From: Clostridium lundense DSM 17049
GTDB taxonomy: Bacteria; Bacillota; Clostridia; Clostridiales; Clostridiaceae
Reading direction: 5' to 3'
NCBI RefSeq assembly: GCF_000619945.1
Contig: NZ_JHVC01000010.1
Coordinates: forward strand, 62,001 to 126,000
Length of the DNA: 64,000 nt
In this document: positions 52,161 through 61,847 of the stretch, piece by piece
How the letters are laid out: each line of letters opens with the position of its first letter
How positions within the stretch are numbered: the stretch's first letter is position 1
Program-made: the position numbers and the translations under genes
Notes under the pieces: model-generated
What the model saw: the letters and a program-made list of their open reading frames with translations, nothing else
Databases searched by the model: none
What the model was told of the DNA's origin: nothing

Positions 52161-53363
52161 TTGAATACTAGTAAAGATGAGAAGAAGTTACTGCTATTAA
52201 CGTATTTGTTGTGTTTGATAGGTTTTTTTAACTTAGCTATATTGAAGGAACCTTTTGATAAAGGGGCTATGGTTATGTGCTTAATTACTTGTTTACTTAT
52301 AGGATATTCTTATTTTATAATAAGGAAGTTTTTTTCTGATGGAGACAAATTTATATTTATTTTCTCTAGTATATTAGCATCTATCGGAATAATAATACTA
52401 TATAGGATACAGATGGCTGTATCTATTAAACAAATAATTTGGTTTGCTATAGGAGTTACTACGTTTATATTAATCGTGGTTTTATTACCAGATTTAAAAA
52501 GATTTGATAAATATAAGTATGTATATTTAGTTTCTACTATAATACTTATGGCTCTAGGTACACTTTTAGGTAATGAAACTTTAGGAGCAAAAAATTGGGT
52601 AGGTATAGGAGGTTTTTCCTTTCAGCCTTCAGAATTTGGTAAGCTATGTTTAGTTGCATATTTAGCATCTTCTCTTAAAGACTATAAAAGTTTTAAGGAT
52701 CTAATAGAACCAGCTATTGTGGTAATGGCATCTCTTGGTTTTATGGTATTACAAAAGGATTTAGGAAGTGCTCTTATATTTTTTGGTATATCAATAACTA
52801 TGCTTTATATTGCCACATCTAAGACGAAATATATAATAACATGTTTTGGACTTTTTATTATAGGAGCTTTTATAAGTTATGGATTGTTTGATCATGTAAA
52901 ATTAAGATTTCTGATTTGGAAAAATCCATGGCCTTATGCTACAACTAAAGGCTATCAAGTAGTGCAATCATTACTAGCAATTGCATCAGGAGGTCTTACA
53001 GGTTCGGGATTGGGTAAAGGATATCCATCTTATATACCGGTGAGAACTACAGATTTTATATTTTCTATTATATGCGAAGAACTTGGAATATTAATGGGGT
53101 TTGCTATAATTCTTTTATATTTTCTGTTATTTTATAGATGCATGAGAGCAGCCTTGTATGCAGGAGATAATTTTTCTAGATTATTAGCAGTAGGATATAG
53201 TTCAATGATAGCATGTCAGGTTTTAGTAATAGTTGGAGGGGTAATGAATATGATTCCTCTTACTGGTATTACACTCCCTTTAGTAAGCTATGGAGGAAGT
53301 TCTATGTTAAGTATTTGTTTTGCTCTTGGAATAATTCAGAAGATATCAGAAGAGGGTAGGTAA
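52161..53363 (+). CDS. FtsW/RodA/SpoVE family peptidoglycan glycosyltransferase
   Basis: 400 residues with about ten membrane segments. SEDS-family landmarks: GAKNWVGIGGFSFQPSEFGKL (near 145), LQKDLGSALIFFGI, GGLTGSGLGKGYPSYIPVRTTDFIFSIICEELG (near 270-300) and TGITLPLVSYGGSSML near the end. It polymerises lipid II and works with the class B PBP encoded next, three bases downstream. TTG start after AGGATGGTGA. Whether it serves division, elongation or sporulation cannot be read from sequence. Confidence 0.95.
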   Translation: MNTSKDEKKLLLLTYLLCLIGFFNLAILKEPFDKGAMVMCLITCLLIGYSYFIIRKFFSDGDKFIFIFSSILASIGIIILYRIQMAVSIKQIIWFAIGVTTFILIVVLLPDLKRFDKYKYVYLVSTIILMALGTLLGNETLGAKNWVGIGGFSFQPSEFGKLCLVAYLASSLKDYKSFKDLIEPAIVVMASLGFMVLQKDLGSALIFFGISITMLYIATSKTKYIITCFGLFIIGAFISYGLFDHVKLRFLIWKNPWPYATTKGYQVVQSLLAIASGGLTGSGLGKGYPSYIPVRTTDFIFSIICEELGILMGFAIILLYFLLFYRCMRAALYAGDNFSRLLAVGYSSMIACQVLVIVGGVMNMIPLTGITLPLVSYGGSSMLSICFALGIIQKISEEGR

Positions 53364-53365
53364 GA

Positions 53366-54793
53366 ATGAAGGATATATCAGATAATATAAAAAAGGTTAC
53401 TATAGTTTTTTTATTATGCTTTATAGGATTGATTTCTTATATAACTTATTTTGAAATCATTGTAGCGCCTAAAATAGTTTCCAGTCAATATAATCAAAGA
53501 TTATGGGCTAAAAGAAATGAGGTTCTTAGAGGAACTTTTTATGATAGAAATATGAAAGTACTAGCTAAGAGTACAAGAGTAGATAAAGAAGTTCAAAAAA
53601 GACAATATGAAGGAGGAGCTATTTTTTCTCATGCGTTAGGTTACTTAGATGTGAAATATGGAATAACTGGGTTGGAGAAAAGATATGATAAAGAATTAAC
53701 TTCTACTAATATTAAAGATACTATAGATAATATTTTAAAATTAAAAGGAAGAAACGAAGAAAAGTATGGAAATAGTTTAAAGACTACTTTAGATTATAAT
53801 ATACAGAAAAAGGCATATGAATTATTAGGTGATAATAGAGGAGCAGTAGTAGCGCTTAATCCTAAAACAGGTGAAATATTAGCTATGGTTTCTAAACCAT
53901 CCTTTGATCCAAATAATTTAGCAGAGAATTGGAAAGCAATAAATGAAAATAAAGATAGGCCATTACTTAATAGAGCTACTTCGGGACTATATCCGCCAGG
54001 ATCTACTTTTAAAGCTATAACTGCTGTAAGTGCCTTAGAAAATATTAAAAATGTAATGGACAGAAGAATGGATGATACTGGTGTATTAGCTTTTAATTCA
54101 AAAGAATCATTAAAAAATTACAATGGAGAGGCATTAGGGAATATAGGGTTTAGAGAAGCTTTTGTTCATTCAAGTAATGTATTTTTTGGGCAGCTAGGAA
54201 TAGATATTGGAAATGCTAAATTAAAAGAAACTGCTGAAAAATTTTATTTTAACAAAAATATACCAGCAGATGGAGTGGTTATAGAAAACAGTAGATTTCC
54301 ATCACTAAAAAGTTATGAGGTAGGAAATTTGGCACAAAGTGCAATAGGTCAGGCTACAGTATTAGCTACTCCAATGGATATGGCACTAGTGGCTAGCACC
54401 ATAGCTAATGATGGAGTTATGATGAAACCTTGTATAGTTAAGGAAGTATTATCTAGTAAGGGTGAAGTTTTAAATAAAATAAAAGCTGAGTCTATACAAG
54501 AAGTTACTTCAAAGGAAAACGCTAAAATCATAAAAGATTTTATGAGAGGTGTTGTAGAACAGGGAACAGGTGGAGCAGCTTCAGTAGAAGGCATAAAAGT
54601 CTGTGGGAAAACAGGAACAGCGGATCATAAGGAAGAAGGAAGTGGAGCATTACCTCATTCTTGGTTTATAGGTTTCGCACCTTATGAAAACCCACAAATA
54701 GCACTAGCAGTAATTGTAGAAGACGGAGGACAAGGTGGAGTTGCTGCTGCCAATATAGCGTCTGGTGTGATTAGGACAGCTTTAGTTAAATAA
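53366..54793 (+). CDS. pbpA: Class B penicillin-binding protein (PbpA-like transpeptidase)
   Basis: 475 residues: an N-terminal membrane anchor (VTIVFLLCFIGLISYITYFEI), a dimerisation-type pedestal domain (RGTFYDRNMKVLAKST, then GYLDVKYGITGLEKRYD) and a transpeptidase domain with the SxxK motif PPGSTFKAIT (near 214), the SxN motif HSSNVFF and the KTG motif CGKTGTADHK. It cross-links peptidoglycan and pairs with the SEDS glycosyltransferase directly upstream. Confidence 0.95.
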   Translation: MKDISDNIKKVTIVFLLCFIGLISYITYFEIIVAPKIVSSQYNQRLWAKRNEVLRGTFYDRNMKVLAKSTRVDKEVQKRQYEGGAIFSHALGYLDVKYGITGLEKRYDKELTSTNIKDTIDNILKLKGRNEEKYGNSLKTTLDYNIQKKAYELLGDNRGAVVALNPKTGEILAMVSKPSFDPNNLAENWKAINENKDRPLLNRATSGLYPPGSTFKAITAVSALENIKNVMDRRMDDTGVLAFNSKESLKNYNGEALGNIGFREAFVHSSNVFFGQLGIDIGNAKLKETAEKFYFNKNIPADGVVIENSRFPSLKSYEVGNLAQSAIGQATVLATPMDMALVASTIANDGVMMKPCIVKEVLSSKGEVLNKIKAESIQEVTSKENAKIIKDFMRGVVEQGTGGAASVEGIKVCGKTGTADHKEEGSGALPHSWFIGFAPYENPQIALAVIVEDGGQGGVAAANIASGVIRTALVK

Positions 54794-54815
54794 TGGTTAG
54801 AAAGTGGGGAGTATA

Positions 54816-55712
54816 TTGAGAATTAAAGAAATAGAAGAATTAAAAAATGGAGAAAAGGTTCAATTTAATGCATTGCTAAGTGATAAAAGGACTGGATGGA
54901 AAAAGGATGGTAGTGCATATCTTCTTTTAATTATGCAGGACAACACAGGCACTATAGCTTTTCCAGTATGGGATAGCTATGATAAATATAATGCTATATT
55001 GCAGGTTAACTCAGTTATAAATGTTAAAGGAATAGTTGCTAGATTTAATGGAAGTATACAAATACGCAATCCAATCATAAGCAATGCTGAAGAGGAGATA
55101 GATTACTCTCATTATGTACCTGTATATAATATACCTAATGAATTAGTAGAGTATTTTAATAATGTAGTGGATAATTTGGATGATAAATATAAGAAAATAG
55201 CAATAGGGGCTACAGGCGCCTTAGGATATAATGAAACTAGATGGAACGCTTTTTTAAGTTGTGTAGCAGCGGAAAAGTTTCATGGAAATAAAAGAGGTGG
55301 ACTTTTCCTTCATACTATTGGAGTTATGAAGACTATGCAAAATATTATAAATAACTACATTACAAATCCTTTTTACATGAGTGCAAAGGATGTTATAAAT
55401 AAAGATAGATTAATGTTGAAGGCTATTGTCCATGATATTATGAAGATAAAAGAATATGATTATGATGGAATAATAAGAAGAAAAGATATCAAATTAGATC
55501 ATTTAATATTAGGGGCGGCTTATATTAGAGAAATAAATGTTGAAATGGGTAACCCTATATCAGAAGAAGAATTAGACGATATTTGCTATTCAATATTATC
55601 TCACCATGGAGAATTTGGGAACTTTCAACCTAAGGGTATTGAGGATATACTTTTAAATGTAGCAGATATTGTAGACAGCCAAGTTGTGAATGCTATTGAA
55701 AATAAAATATAA
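54816..55712 (+). CDS. YhaM-like OB-fold/HD domain 3'-5' exoribonuclease
   Basis: About 298 residues. An N-terminal OB-fold (about 5-90; ALLSDKRTGWKKDGSAYLLLIMQDNTGTIAFPVW) is followed by an HD phosphohydrolase domain with GGLFLHTIGVMKTMQ (first metal histidine), KAIVHDIMKIKEYDYD (HD pair), and LSHHGEFGNFQP. This is the YhaM/CBF1 family layout, 3'-5' exoribonuclease in Bacillus. The TTG at 54816 follows GGGGAG; the GTG at 54804 overlaps the ribosome site and is rejected. Confidence 0.88.
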   Translation: MRIKEIEELKNGEKVQFNALLSDKRTGWKKDGSAYLLLIMQDNTGTIAFPVWDSYDKYNAILQVNSVINVKGIVARFNGSIQIRNPIISNAEEEIDYSHYVPVYNIPNELVEYFNNVVDNLDDKYKKIAIGATGALGYNETRWNAFLSCVAAEKFHGNKRGGLFLHTIGVMKTMQNIINNYITNPFYMSAKDVINKDRLMLKAIVHDIMKIKEYDYDGIIRRKDIKLDHLILGAAYIREINVEMGNPISEEELDDICYSILSHHGEFGNFQPKGIEDILLNVADIVDSQVVNAIENKI

Positions 55713-55722
55713 AGAAATGAAC

Positions 55723-55758
55723 AAATGGAGAAATTGTGATAGAATTCTCCATTTTTCT
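55723..55758 (+). terminator. Intrinsic terminator after the yhaM-like gene
   Basis: AAATGGAGAA pairs with TTCTCCATTT around an 11-base loop, followed by TTCTTTTATTTT. Confidence 0.8.
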
Positions 55759-55830
55759 TTTATTTTAATGTATAATATATTAAATAGTAGACATTTTGCA
55801 ATACATTAATAAATTTACTAAGGAGAAAAT

Positions 55831-56433
55831 ATGAAGGGAAAAACTCATGCGGGGATAGGAGTACTCACATTTATTGCTGCTTACAATAAGTTACCAATAA
55901 AAATGGAGTTGTCAGGTTTGGCGATTATTACATTAGCTTCATTACTGCCAGATGTAGACCATCCTAAAAGTATAATAAATAAATATATATTGCCTTTTAA
56001 AAATAAAATGACAAAAGTGGTTTTTTACGCTTGTATAGGTTTGACCATACTATATTATAGTTTTATGTGTAACGGAGAAGATTATTTAAAAGCTTTAGGA
56101 ATACTTTTTATATTAATAGCTATATCATCTCATAGAAATGGATTGACGCATAGTTTAACAGGAATGATAATATTTTCGTTTCTTGCTGGTTATATAGGCA
56201 ATATATATAATATAGATAATGTAATATATTATTTTATGTCGGGATATGGATTGCATCTACTTTGCGACATGGGGACTAATAGAGGAGTTCCTTTATTTTA
56301 TCCATTTAAAAGGAAAAATGTAAAGTTACCTTTTACTTATAAAACTAACTCAAAAACGGGCAATACATTAGAAGATGTTATTGCAATAATAGGATTAATT
56401 TATGCTATATATAGATTGCCTAAAATATTTTAA
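55831..56433 (+). CDS. YdjM family membrane-bound metal-dependent hydrolase
   Basis: 200 residues with four membrane segments. The metal motif pattern of the family is visible: KGKTHAGIGV at the start, SLLPDVDHPKS (near 40), SSHRNGLTHSLTGMI (near 108) and GLHLLCDMGTNRGVPLFYP (near 150). YdjM in E. coli is LexA-regulated, but no LexA box was seen here. Function is otherwise unknown. Single gene between the yhaM-like gene and uvrC. AAGGAG ribosome site. Confidence 0.9.
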   Translation: MKGKTHAGIGVLTFIAAYNKLPIKMELSGLAIITLASLLPDVDHPKSIINKYILPFKNKMTKVVFYACIGLTILYYSFMCNGEDYLKALGILFILIAISSHRNGLTHSLTGMIIFSFLAGYIGNIYNIDNVIYYFMSGYGLHLLCDMGTNRGVPLFYPFKRKNVKLPFTYKTNSKTGNTLEDVIAIIGLIYAIYRLPKIF

Positions 56434-56514
56434 GTAAGGTATGATGAAAAATAGCCAAACATTATGATATATTTTTATGTAATTCTTTAAGATGCTTAAG
56501 GATGGTGAGATTTC

Positions 56515-58380
56515 GTGTTTGATTTGGAATATCAATTAAAAATACTTCCAGATAAGCCTGGAGTTTATCTTATGAAAAATTCCCTTGGAGAAATAATATA
56601 CGTTGGAAAAGCTAAAATATTAAAGAATAGAGTTAGGCAGTACTTTCAGAAGTCAAAAAATCATTCTGAAAAAGTAAAGGCTATGGTAAGTAATATTGAG
56701 GAATTTGAATATATAGTTACGGATTCAGAGATGGAAGCTTTAATATTAGAATGTAACCTTATTAAGAAGTATAGACCTAAATATAATATTTTATTAAAGG
56801 ATGATAAAGGATATCCTTTTATAAAGATAACCATAAATGAAGAATTTCCAAGAGTTTTTGTAACAAGGATTGTAGCTAAAGATGGATGTAAGTATTTTGG
56901 ACCATATACAGATGTTGGAGCTGTATATGAAACTATAGAATTAATAAAAAAAATATTTCCAATTAGAGCTTGTAAAAAATTGATTAAAGAGAATAGTGAA
57001 AAAGTAAGACCTTGCTTAAATTATCATATAGGGTTATGTAAGGCTCCTTGTGGGGGATGCATATCTAAAAATGAATATAGAAAGATTGTTCAAAATATAA
57101 TAGATTTATTATCAGGTAAGGATAAAATTATATTAGCAGATTTAAAAAAGCAAATGGAAAAAGCTGCAGAGAATTTGGAATTTGAAAAGGCAGCAATTTT
57201 AAGAGATAAAATAACTTCAATTGAAAAGATAACTGAAAAACAGAAAATTATTACTGGTAGCTTTGAAAATGAGGATTTTATAGATATATACACTGATGAT
57301 AAGGATAGTTGTGCCCAAATATTCTTTTTAAGAGAAGGAAAAATTGTAGGTAGGGAACATTTTATAATTCAAAATACATCTGGTATGGAAAAAGAAGATA
57401 TAATTACGGATTTTGTTAAAAGTTTTTATGGAGGTACTGCTTTCATACCTAAAAGTTTATATGTATCAGAAATACAGGATGAGGAATTGCTAGAACAATG
57501 GCTTACAATAAAAAGAGGGTCTAAGGTTTGGATTAAGATACCCAAAAAAGGGGAGAAAAAGGATACATTAGATTTAGTTCAGAAGAATGCTAAAATTACT
57601 CTGGAGCAGTTTAAATTAAAATTACTACAAGATAAAGAAATACATGAAACTGCTTTAAGAGAATTAGCAGATATATTGCAGTTAGAAGAAATCCCTAAAA
57701 GAATTGAAGCTTACGATATCTCTAATATACAAGGTGTTGATTCTGTAGGAAGTATGGTAGTCTTTGAAAATGGCAAAAGTAAAAATAGTGATTATAGAAG
57801 GTTTAAAATAAATTCTGTAAAAGGTGCTAACGATTATGAAAGTATGAGAGAAATATTAACTAGAAGATTTCAACATGGATTAGATGAAATAAAGAGGATA
57901 CAAGAAAAAAGCCTAAATTTAAGTTCGGGAAAATTTTGCATATTCCCTGATTTAATATTAATGGATGGTGGTAAAGGGCAGGTTAATATAGCGCTACAAG
58001 TTTTAAAGAATTTTAACATAATTATACCTGTTTGTGGTATGGTTAAAGATAATAATCACAATACTAGGGGAATTATATATAATAATAATGAACTAAATAT
58101 ACCACAAAACTCCAATGTTATGAGGTTAATAACAAGAATTCAAGATGAGGTTCACAGGTTTGCTATAAGTTATCATAGAAGTTTAAGAGATAAGAGGGTA
58201 TTACATTCCATATTGGAGGACATACCTAATGTAGGAGAAAAAAGAAGAAAAGAACTTTTAAAAAAGTTTGGTAGTATAGAAAATATTAAAAAGGCTACTT
58301 ATGAGGAACTTATAGATACTGTATCTATAGATAAGAAGGCAGCATTAAGTATAGTAGACTTTTTCAAAACACATAAATAA
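56515..58380 (+). CDS. uvrC: UvrABC system protein C
   Basis: 621-residue endonuclease that makes both incisions in nucleotide excision repair. GIY-YIG domain at the start (PGVYLMKNSLGEIIYVGKAKILKNRVRQYF), a cysteine-rich patch (CLNYHIGLCKAPCGGC), a UVR domain (LKKQMEKAAENLEFEKAAILRD), an RNase H-like endonuclease domain (DISNIQGVDSVGSMVVFENG, DLILMDGGKGQVN) and a C-terminal double HhH (LEDIPNVGEKRRKELLKKFGSIENI). GTG start behind AAGGATGGTGAG. Confidence 0.98.
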   Translation: MFDLEYQLKILPDKPGVYLMKNSLGEIIYVGKAKILKNRVRQYFQKSKNHSEKVKAMVSNIEEFEYIVTDSEMEALILECNLIKKYRPKYNILLKDDKGYPFIKITINEEFPRVFVTRIVAKDGCKYFGPYTDVGAVYETIELIKKIFPIRACKKLIKENSEKVRPCLNYHIGLCKAPCGGCISKNEYRKIVQNIIDLLSGKDKIILADLKKQMEKAAENLEFEKAAILRDKITSIEKITEKQKIITGSFENEDFIDIYTDDKDSCAQIFFLREGKIVGREHFIIQNTSGMEKEDIITDFVKSFYGGTAFIPKSLYVSEIQDEELLEQWLTIKRGSKVWIKIPKKGEKKDTLDLVQKNAKITLEQFKLKLLQDKEIHETALRELADILQLEEIPKRIEAYDISNIQGVDSVGSMVVFENGKSKNSDYRRFKINSVKGANDYESMREILTRRFQHGLDEIKRIQEKSLNLSSGKFCIFPDLILMDGGKGQVNIALQVLKNFNIIIPVCGMVKDNNHNTRGIIYNNNELNIPQNSNVMRLITRIQDEVHRFAISYHRSLRDKRVLHSILEDIPNVGEKRRKELLKKFGSIENIKKATYEELIDTVSIDKKAALSIVDFFKTHK

Positions 58381-58392
58381 TATGGAATATTG

Positions 58393-58500
58393 ATGCAAAA
58401 ATATGACCAAAATATAAATATATTAATAAATGAGGATGATTATATAAATATTGATAAAGAAAGAGATTTACATTATACTAATTATGATACAGAATTTTAG
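58393..58500 (+). CDS. Possible small ORF of 35 codons between uvrC and murB
   Basis: An open frame beginning MQKYDQNINILINED, very rich in D, N, Y and I, ends just before the murB ribosome site. The start lacks a real ribosome site (GGAATATTG only) and no homology is recognised. In an AT-rich genome such a frame can occur by chance. It is listed for completeness. Confidence 0.2.
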   Translation: MQKYDQNINILINEDDYINIDKERDLHYTNYDTEF

Positions 58501-58517
58501 TTCAAGGAGATAACGAT

Positions 58518-59435
58518 ATGAATCAATACAAAGATTTTGCTATGGAATTAGTTAAGTGGTTAGGTGAAGAAAATGTAAAAATAGATGAGCCAATGAAAAA
58601 ACATACTTCTTTTAAAGTAGGGGGACCTGTAGATGTTTTAGTTACTCCTGAAACCTATGATCAAGTGAAGGAAACAATAGAGTTAGCGAAAAAAAATAAT
58701 ATTCCTTATTTTGTGATAGGCAATGGATCTAATTTATTAGTTAAAGATGGAGGAGTTCGTGGTATTATTATAAAATTATGCAAACTAGATAAGGTTACTG
58801 TGGAGGGTGAAAATATTATAGCTCAAGGAGGAGTATTACTTTCCAAGATTTCCAGTTTAGCTGCTAAACATAGTTTAACAGGTTTAGAATTTGCTAGTGG
58901 TATACCAGGTAGCGTAGGTGGTGCTTTAACTATGAATGCTGGAGCATATAATGGAGAAGTATCACAGGTAATAGAAAGTTCTCTAGTTATAGATAAACAA
59001 GGTAATTTCATAAGATTATCTAAAGAAGATTTAGAACTAGGATATAGAATGAGTTCTATATTAAAACATAGTTATACAGTTTTAGAAGCTGTGTTTAAAT
59101 TAAAAAAAGGTGATAGTGAGAAAATATATGCTAGAATAGATGATCTTGGAAGAAGAAGAAGGGAAAAGCAACCATTAGAATATCCTTCAGCAGGCAGTAC
59201 TTTCAAAAGACCAGAAGGTTACTTTGCTGCTAAGCTTATTGAAGATAGTGGATTAAAAGGAATACATGTAGGCGATGCAGAAGTATCACAGAAACATTCA
59301 GGTTTTATTATAAATAAAGGTAATGCTACAGCGAAGGATATATTAGATTTAATAGAAGTTGTGCAAAGAACTGTAAAAGAAAAATTTGATGTAGATCTTC
59401 ATACAGAAGTAATGATAATAGGTCAAGATAAGTAG
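58518..59435 (+). CDS. murB: UDP-N-acetylenolpyruvoylglucosamine reductase
   Basis: FAD enzyme of 305 residues that makes UDP-MurNAc for peptidoglycan, type II (short) form. HTSFKVGGPVDVLVTPETYDQV near the start, FVIGNGSNLLVKDGGVRGIIIKL (FAD binding, near 65), FASGIPGSVGGALTMNAGAYNGE (near 130) and YPSAGSTFKRPEGYFAAKLIEDSGLKG (near 220) are conserved; the active-site Ser and Glu lie in GSTFKRP and LHTEV. AAGGAG ribosome site. Confidence 0.97.
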   Translation: MNQYKDFAMELVKWLGEENVKIDEPMKKHTSFKVGGPVDVLVTPETYDQVKETIELAKKNNIPYFVIGNGSNLLVKDGGVRGIIIKLCKLDKVTVEGENIIAQGGVLLSKISSLAAKHSLTGLEFASGIPGSVGGALTMNAGAYNGEVSQVIESSLVIDKQGNFIRLSKEDLELGYRMSSILKHSYTVLEAVFKLKKGDSEKIYARIDDLGRRRREKQPLEYPSAGSTFKRPEGYFAAKLIEDSGLKGIHVGDAEVSQKHSGFIINKGNATAKDILDLIEVVQRTVKEKFDVDLHTEVMIIGQDK

Positions 59436-59447
59436 ATTGAATAAGAG

Positions 59448-59491
59448 AAGTTAAGGATAAAAAGAAAAAATATTTTGTCCTTAACTTTTAT
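59448..59491 (+). terminator. Intrinsic terminator after murB
   Basis: AAGTTAAGGATAAAA pairs with TTTTGTCCTTAACTT (one G-U pair) around a 10-base loop, followed by TTATTTTTATA. Confidence 0.82.
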
Positions 59492-59622
59492 TTTTATATA
59501 GGGAACTTTATTGGAATATAAGGCATTATGACCCTTTTACTATTAATAAATAGTGTGTTATGCTATAATAAAAAAGTTAATTATTTAGAATTTTTTTCGT
59601 TTTTTTATAAGGAGGATCAACT

Positions 59623-60507
59623 ATGAGATTCGTAATTGTTACTGGATTATCAGGGGCAGGAAAAACTCAAGCTATTAGAAGCTTAGAGGATTTAGGATAT
59701 TTTTGTGTGGATAATTTACCCCCTACATTAATACCTAAATTTGCAGAGGCCTGCTATAAAACAGAAGGAAGAATAGATAAAATTGCATTAGTTATTGATA
59801 TTAGAGGTGGAGAATTTTTCGATGATTTATTTGAAAGTTTAAAATACATCAAACAAGAGGGATATAAATATGAAATTTTATTTTTAGATGCCTCAGACGA
59901 AGTGCTAGTAAAGAGATTTAAGGAGTCTAGAAGGAAACATCCATTAGCGCCTGATGGAAGAATTTTGAATGGAATATTATCAGAAAGAAATAGATTAAGA
60001 GAAGTTAGAGATAGATCAAGTAACATAATAGATACTTCAAATTTGTCAACTATGAGATTAAGAGAAGAAATTACCAAAATATATGGAGAGGAAGGGCAAA
60101 TTGAAAATGAATTAATTATAACAGTAGTATCTTTTGGTTTTAAATATGGTATTCCATTAGATTCTGATTTAGTATTTGATGTAAGATTTTTACCTAACCC
60201 TTATTATATACCAGAATTAAAGAATTACTCTGGAAATGATAAGGATGTGGTAGATTACGTTATAAGTTATGATGTAACTAAGAATTTTATAAATAAACTA
60301 GAGGATATGTTGGAGTTCCTTATCCCTAATTATTTAAAGGAAGGTAAAAGACAACTTATTTTATCAATAGGATGTACAGGAGGAAGACATCGTTCAGTAG
60401 CAATAGCCAATGCTATTTATAATAAGTTGAAGGATAATGGGCATAAAGTAAATATAGACCATAGAGATATAGAAGAAGATGTAAATAAGGGTGGTAAAAA
60501 GATATGA
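59623..60507 (+). CDS. rapZ: RapZ/YvcJ nucleotide-binding protein
   Basis: 294-residue P-loop protein. Walker A VTGLSGAGKTQAIRSLEDLGYFCVDNLPPTLIPK (3-35), then FLDASDEVLVKRFKESRRKHPL and a C-terminal domain with SIGCTGGRHRSVAIAN near 252. In E. coli RapZ regulates GlmS through small RNA; in Bacillus YvcJ is a GTPase/ATPase of less clear role. It leads the rapZ-yvcK-whiA cluster, conserved across Firmicutes, and overlaps yvcK by four bases (ATGA). Confidence 0.97.
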   Translation: MRFVIVTGLSGAGKTQAIRSLEDLGYFCVDNLPPTLIPKFAEACYKTEGRIDKIALVIDIRGGEFFDDLFESLKYIKQEGYKYEILFLDASDEVLVKRFKESRRKHPLAPDGRILNGILSERNRLREVRDRSSNIIDTSNLSTMRLREEITKIYGEEGQIENELIITVVSFGFKYGIPLDSDLVFDVRFLPNPYYIPELKNYSGNDKDVVDYVISYDVTKNFINKLEDMLEFLIPNYLKEGKRQLILSIGCTGGRHRSVAIANAIYNKLKDNGHKVNIDHRDIEEDVNKGGKKI

Positions 60508-61829
60508 AGATAATTGATTGGCTTAGGCCAGGTATAAAAGTAAAAAGATGGGTTTTACTTGCTGCCATGGGTATACTTTTTATTGCCTTTGCTCTAATTG
60601 AATTTGTAAGACATAGATTATATAGTAGTTATTACATTTCTTTTTATATATTTTTAATTATCACCGGAGTATTTATTTTATATATATCAGTGACTCAAGG
60701 TATGAGATCAATTATAGCTCTTATAAATAAGGGATATCTAAATGTATCATTAGATTCTAAAAAGTTAGAGACTCTAATCTATGAAAAAAGATTGTTAGTT
60801 AAGGGACCTAAAATTGTAGCAATAGGTGGAGGAACAGGATTATCCACTATGCTTAGAGGATTAAAATATTATACTTCTAATATAACAGCTATTGTTACTG
60901 TAGCAGATGATGGGGGAGGGTCTGGAGATTTAAGAGAAGATTTAGGAATACTACCTCCAGGAGATATTAGAAACTGTATATTAGCGTTGTCAGATACAGA
61001 GCCTTTAATGGAAGAGTTATTACAGTATAGATTTAAAGATGGTAGATTAAAAAATCAGAGCTTTGGTAATTTGTTTTTAGCTGCCATGGATGGTATATCT
61101 AATAACTTTGAAGAAGCTGTTCAAAAGATGAGTTCAGTTTTGGCTGTAACTGGTAAGGTTGTACCTGTAACTTTGGATAATGTGGTTCTAACCGCTAAGC
61201 TTAAAAATGGTTCAGTGGTAAAAGGTGAATCAAATATTCCAGAAGAAGCTATTAATCAAAATAGTTCTATAGATAGGATTTTTATACAGCCGCAGGATGC
61301 AAAAGCATTATCAGAAGCTGTAACTGCAATAAAAGAAGCAGACGCTATTATATTAGGACCTGGAAGTTTGTATACTAGTGTTATACCTAATTTATTGGTA
61401 AAAGATATAAGTTCAGCTATACAAAAAACTGATGCTGTTAAAATATATGTATCAAATATAATGACTCAACCTGGTGAAACAGACGGATATTCTGTTTCAG
61501 ATCATATAAATGCTATAGTTAAACATGTAGGTAGTAATATAGTTGACTATGTTATAGTAAATGTAGGGAAAGTAGAAAAAGATCTAGAGGGAAAATATAA
61601 GGAAGAAGCAGCTCATTTAGTTAAAATAGATGAGGAAAAGATAAAAAGTTTAGGTGTAAATATAATTGGTGGAGATTTTGTGAGTGTTAAAAAGGGATTA
61701 ATTAGGCATAATTCTGAAAAATTAGCATCTATTTTAATCGAAACTATAATGGATAAAAAATTATTATATGATAGAAGAAAGATAATAGAGTACTTCTACT
61801 TATCAGAGAGACTAAAAGAAAAAAAATAG
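60504..61829 (+). CDS. yvcK: YvcK/GlmR family protein (CofD-like fold)
   Basis: 441 residues. Unlike the shorter Bacillus form, it starts with two membrane segments (about 15-65; VLLAAMGILFIAFALIEF and ISFYIFLIITGVFILYI). The CofD-like domain follows: KIVAIGGGTGLSTMLRGLKYYTSNITAIVTVADDGGGSGDLREDLGILPPGDIRNCI. GlmR binds UDP-GlcNAc and stimulates amino-sugar synthesis in Bacillus. The membrane extension is common in clostridia. It is co-translated with rapZ. Confidence 0.96.
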   Translation: MKIIDWLRPGIKVKRWVLLAAMGILFIAFALIEFVRHRLYSSYYISFYIFLIITGVFILYISVTQGMRSIIALINKGYLNVSLDSKKLETLIYEKRLLVKGPKIVAIGGGTGLSTMLRGLKYYTSNITAIVTVADDGGGSGDLREDLGILPPGDIRNCILALSDTEPLMEELLQYRFKDGRLKNQSFGNLFLAAMDGISNNFEEAVQKMSSVLAVTGKVVPVTLDNVVLTAKLKNGSVVKGESNIPEEAINQNSSIDRIFIQPQDAKALSEAVTAIKEADAIILGPGSLYTSVIPNLLVKDISSAIQKTDAVKIYVSNIMTQPGETDGYSVSDHINAIVKHVGSNIVDYVIVNVGKVEKDLEGKYKEEAAHLVKIDEEKIKSLGVNIIGGDFVSVKKGLIRHNSEKLASILIETIMDKKLLYDRRKIIEYFYLSERLKEKK

Positions 61830-61847
61830 AATAGGGAGTAAGAAATT

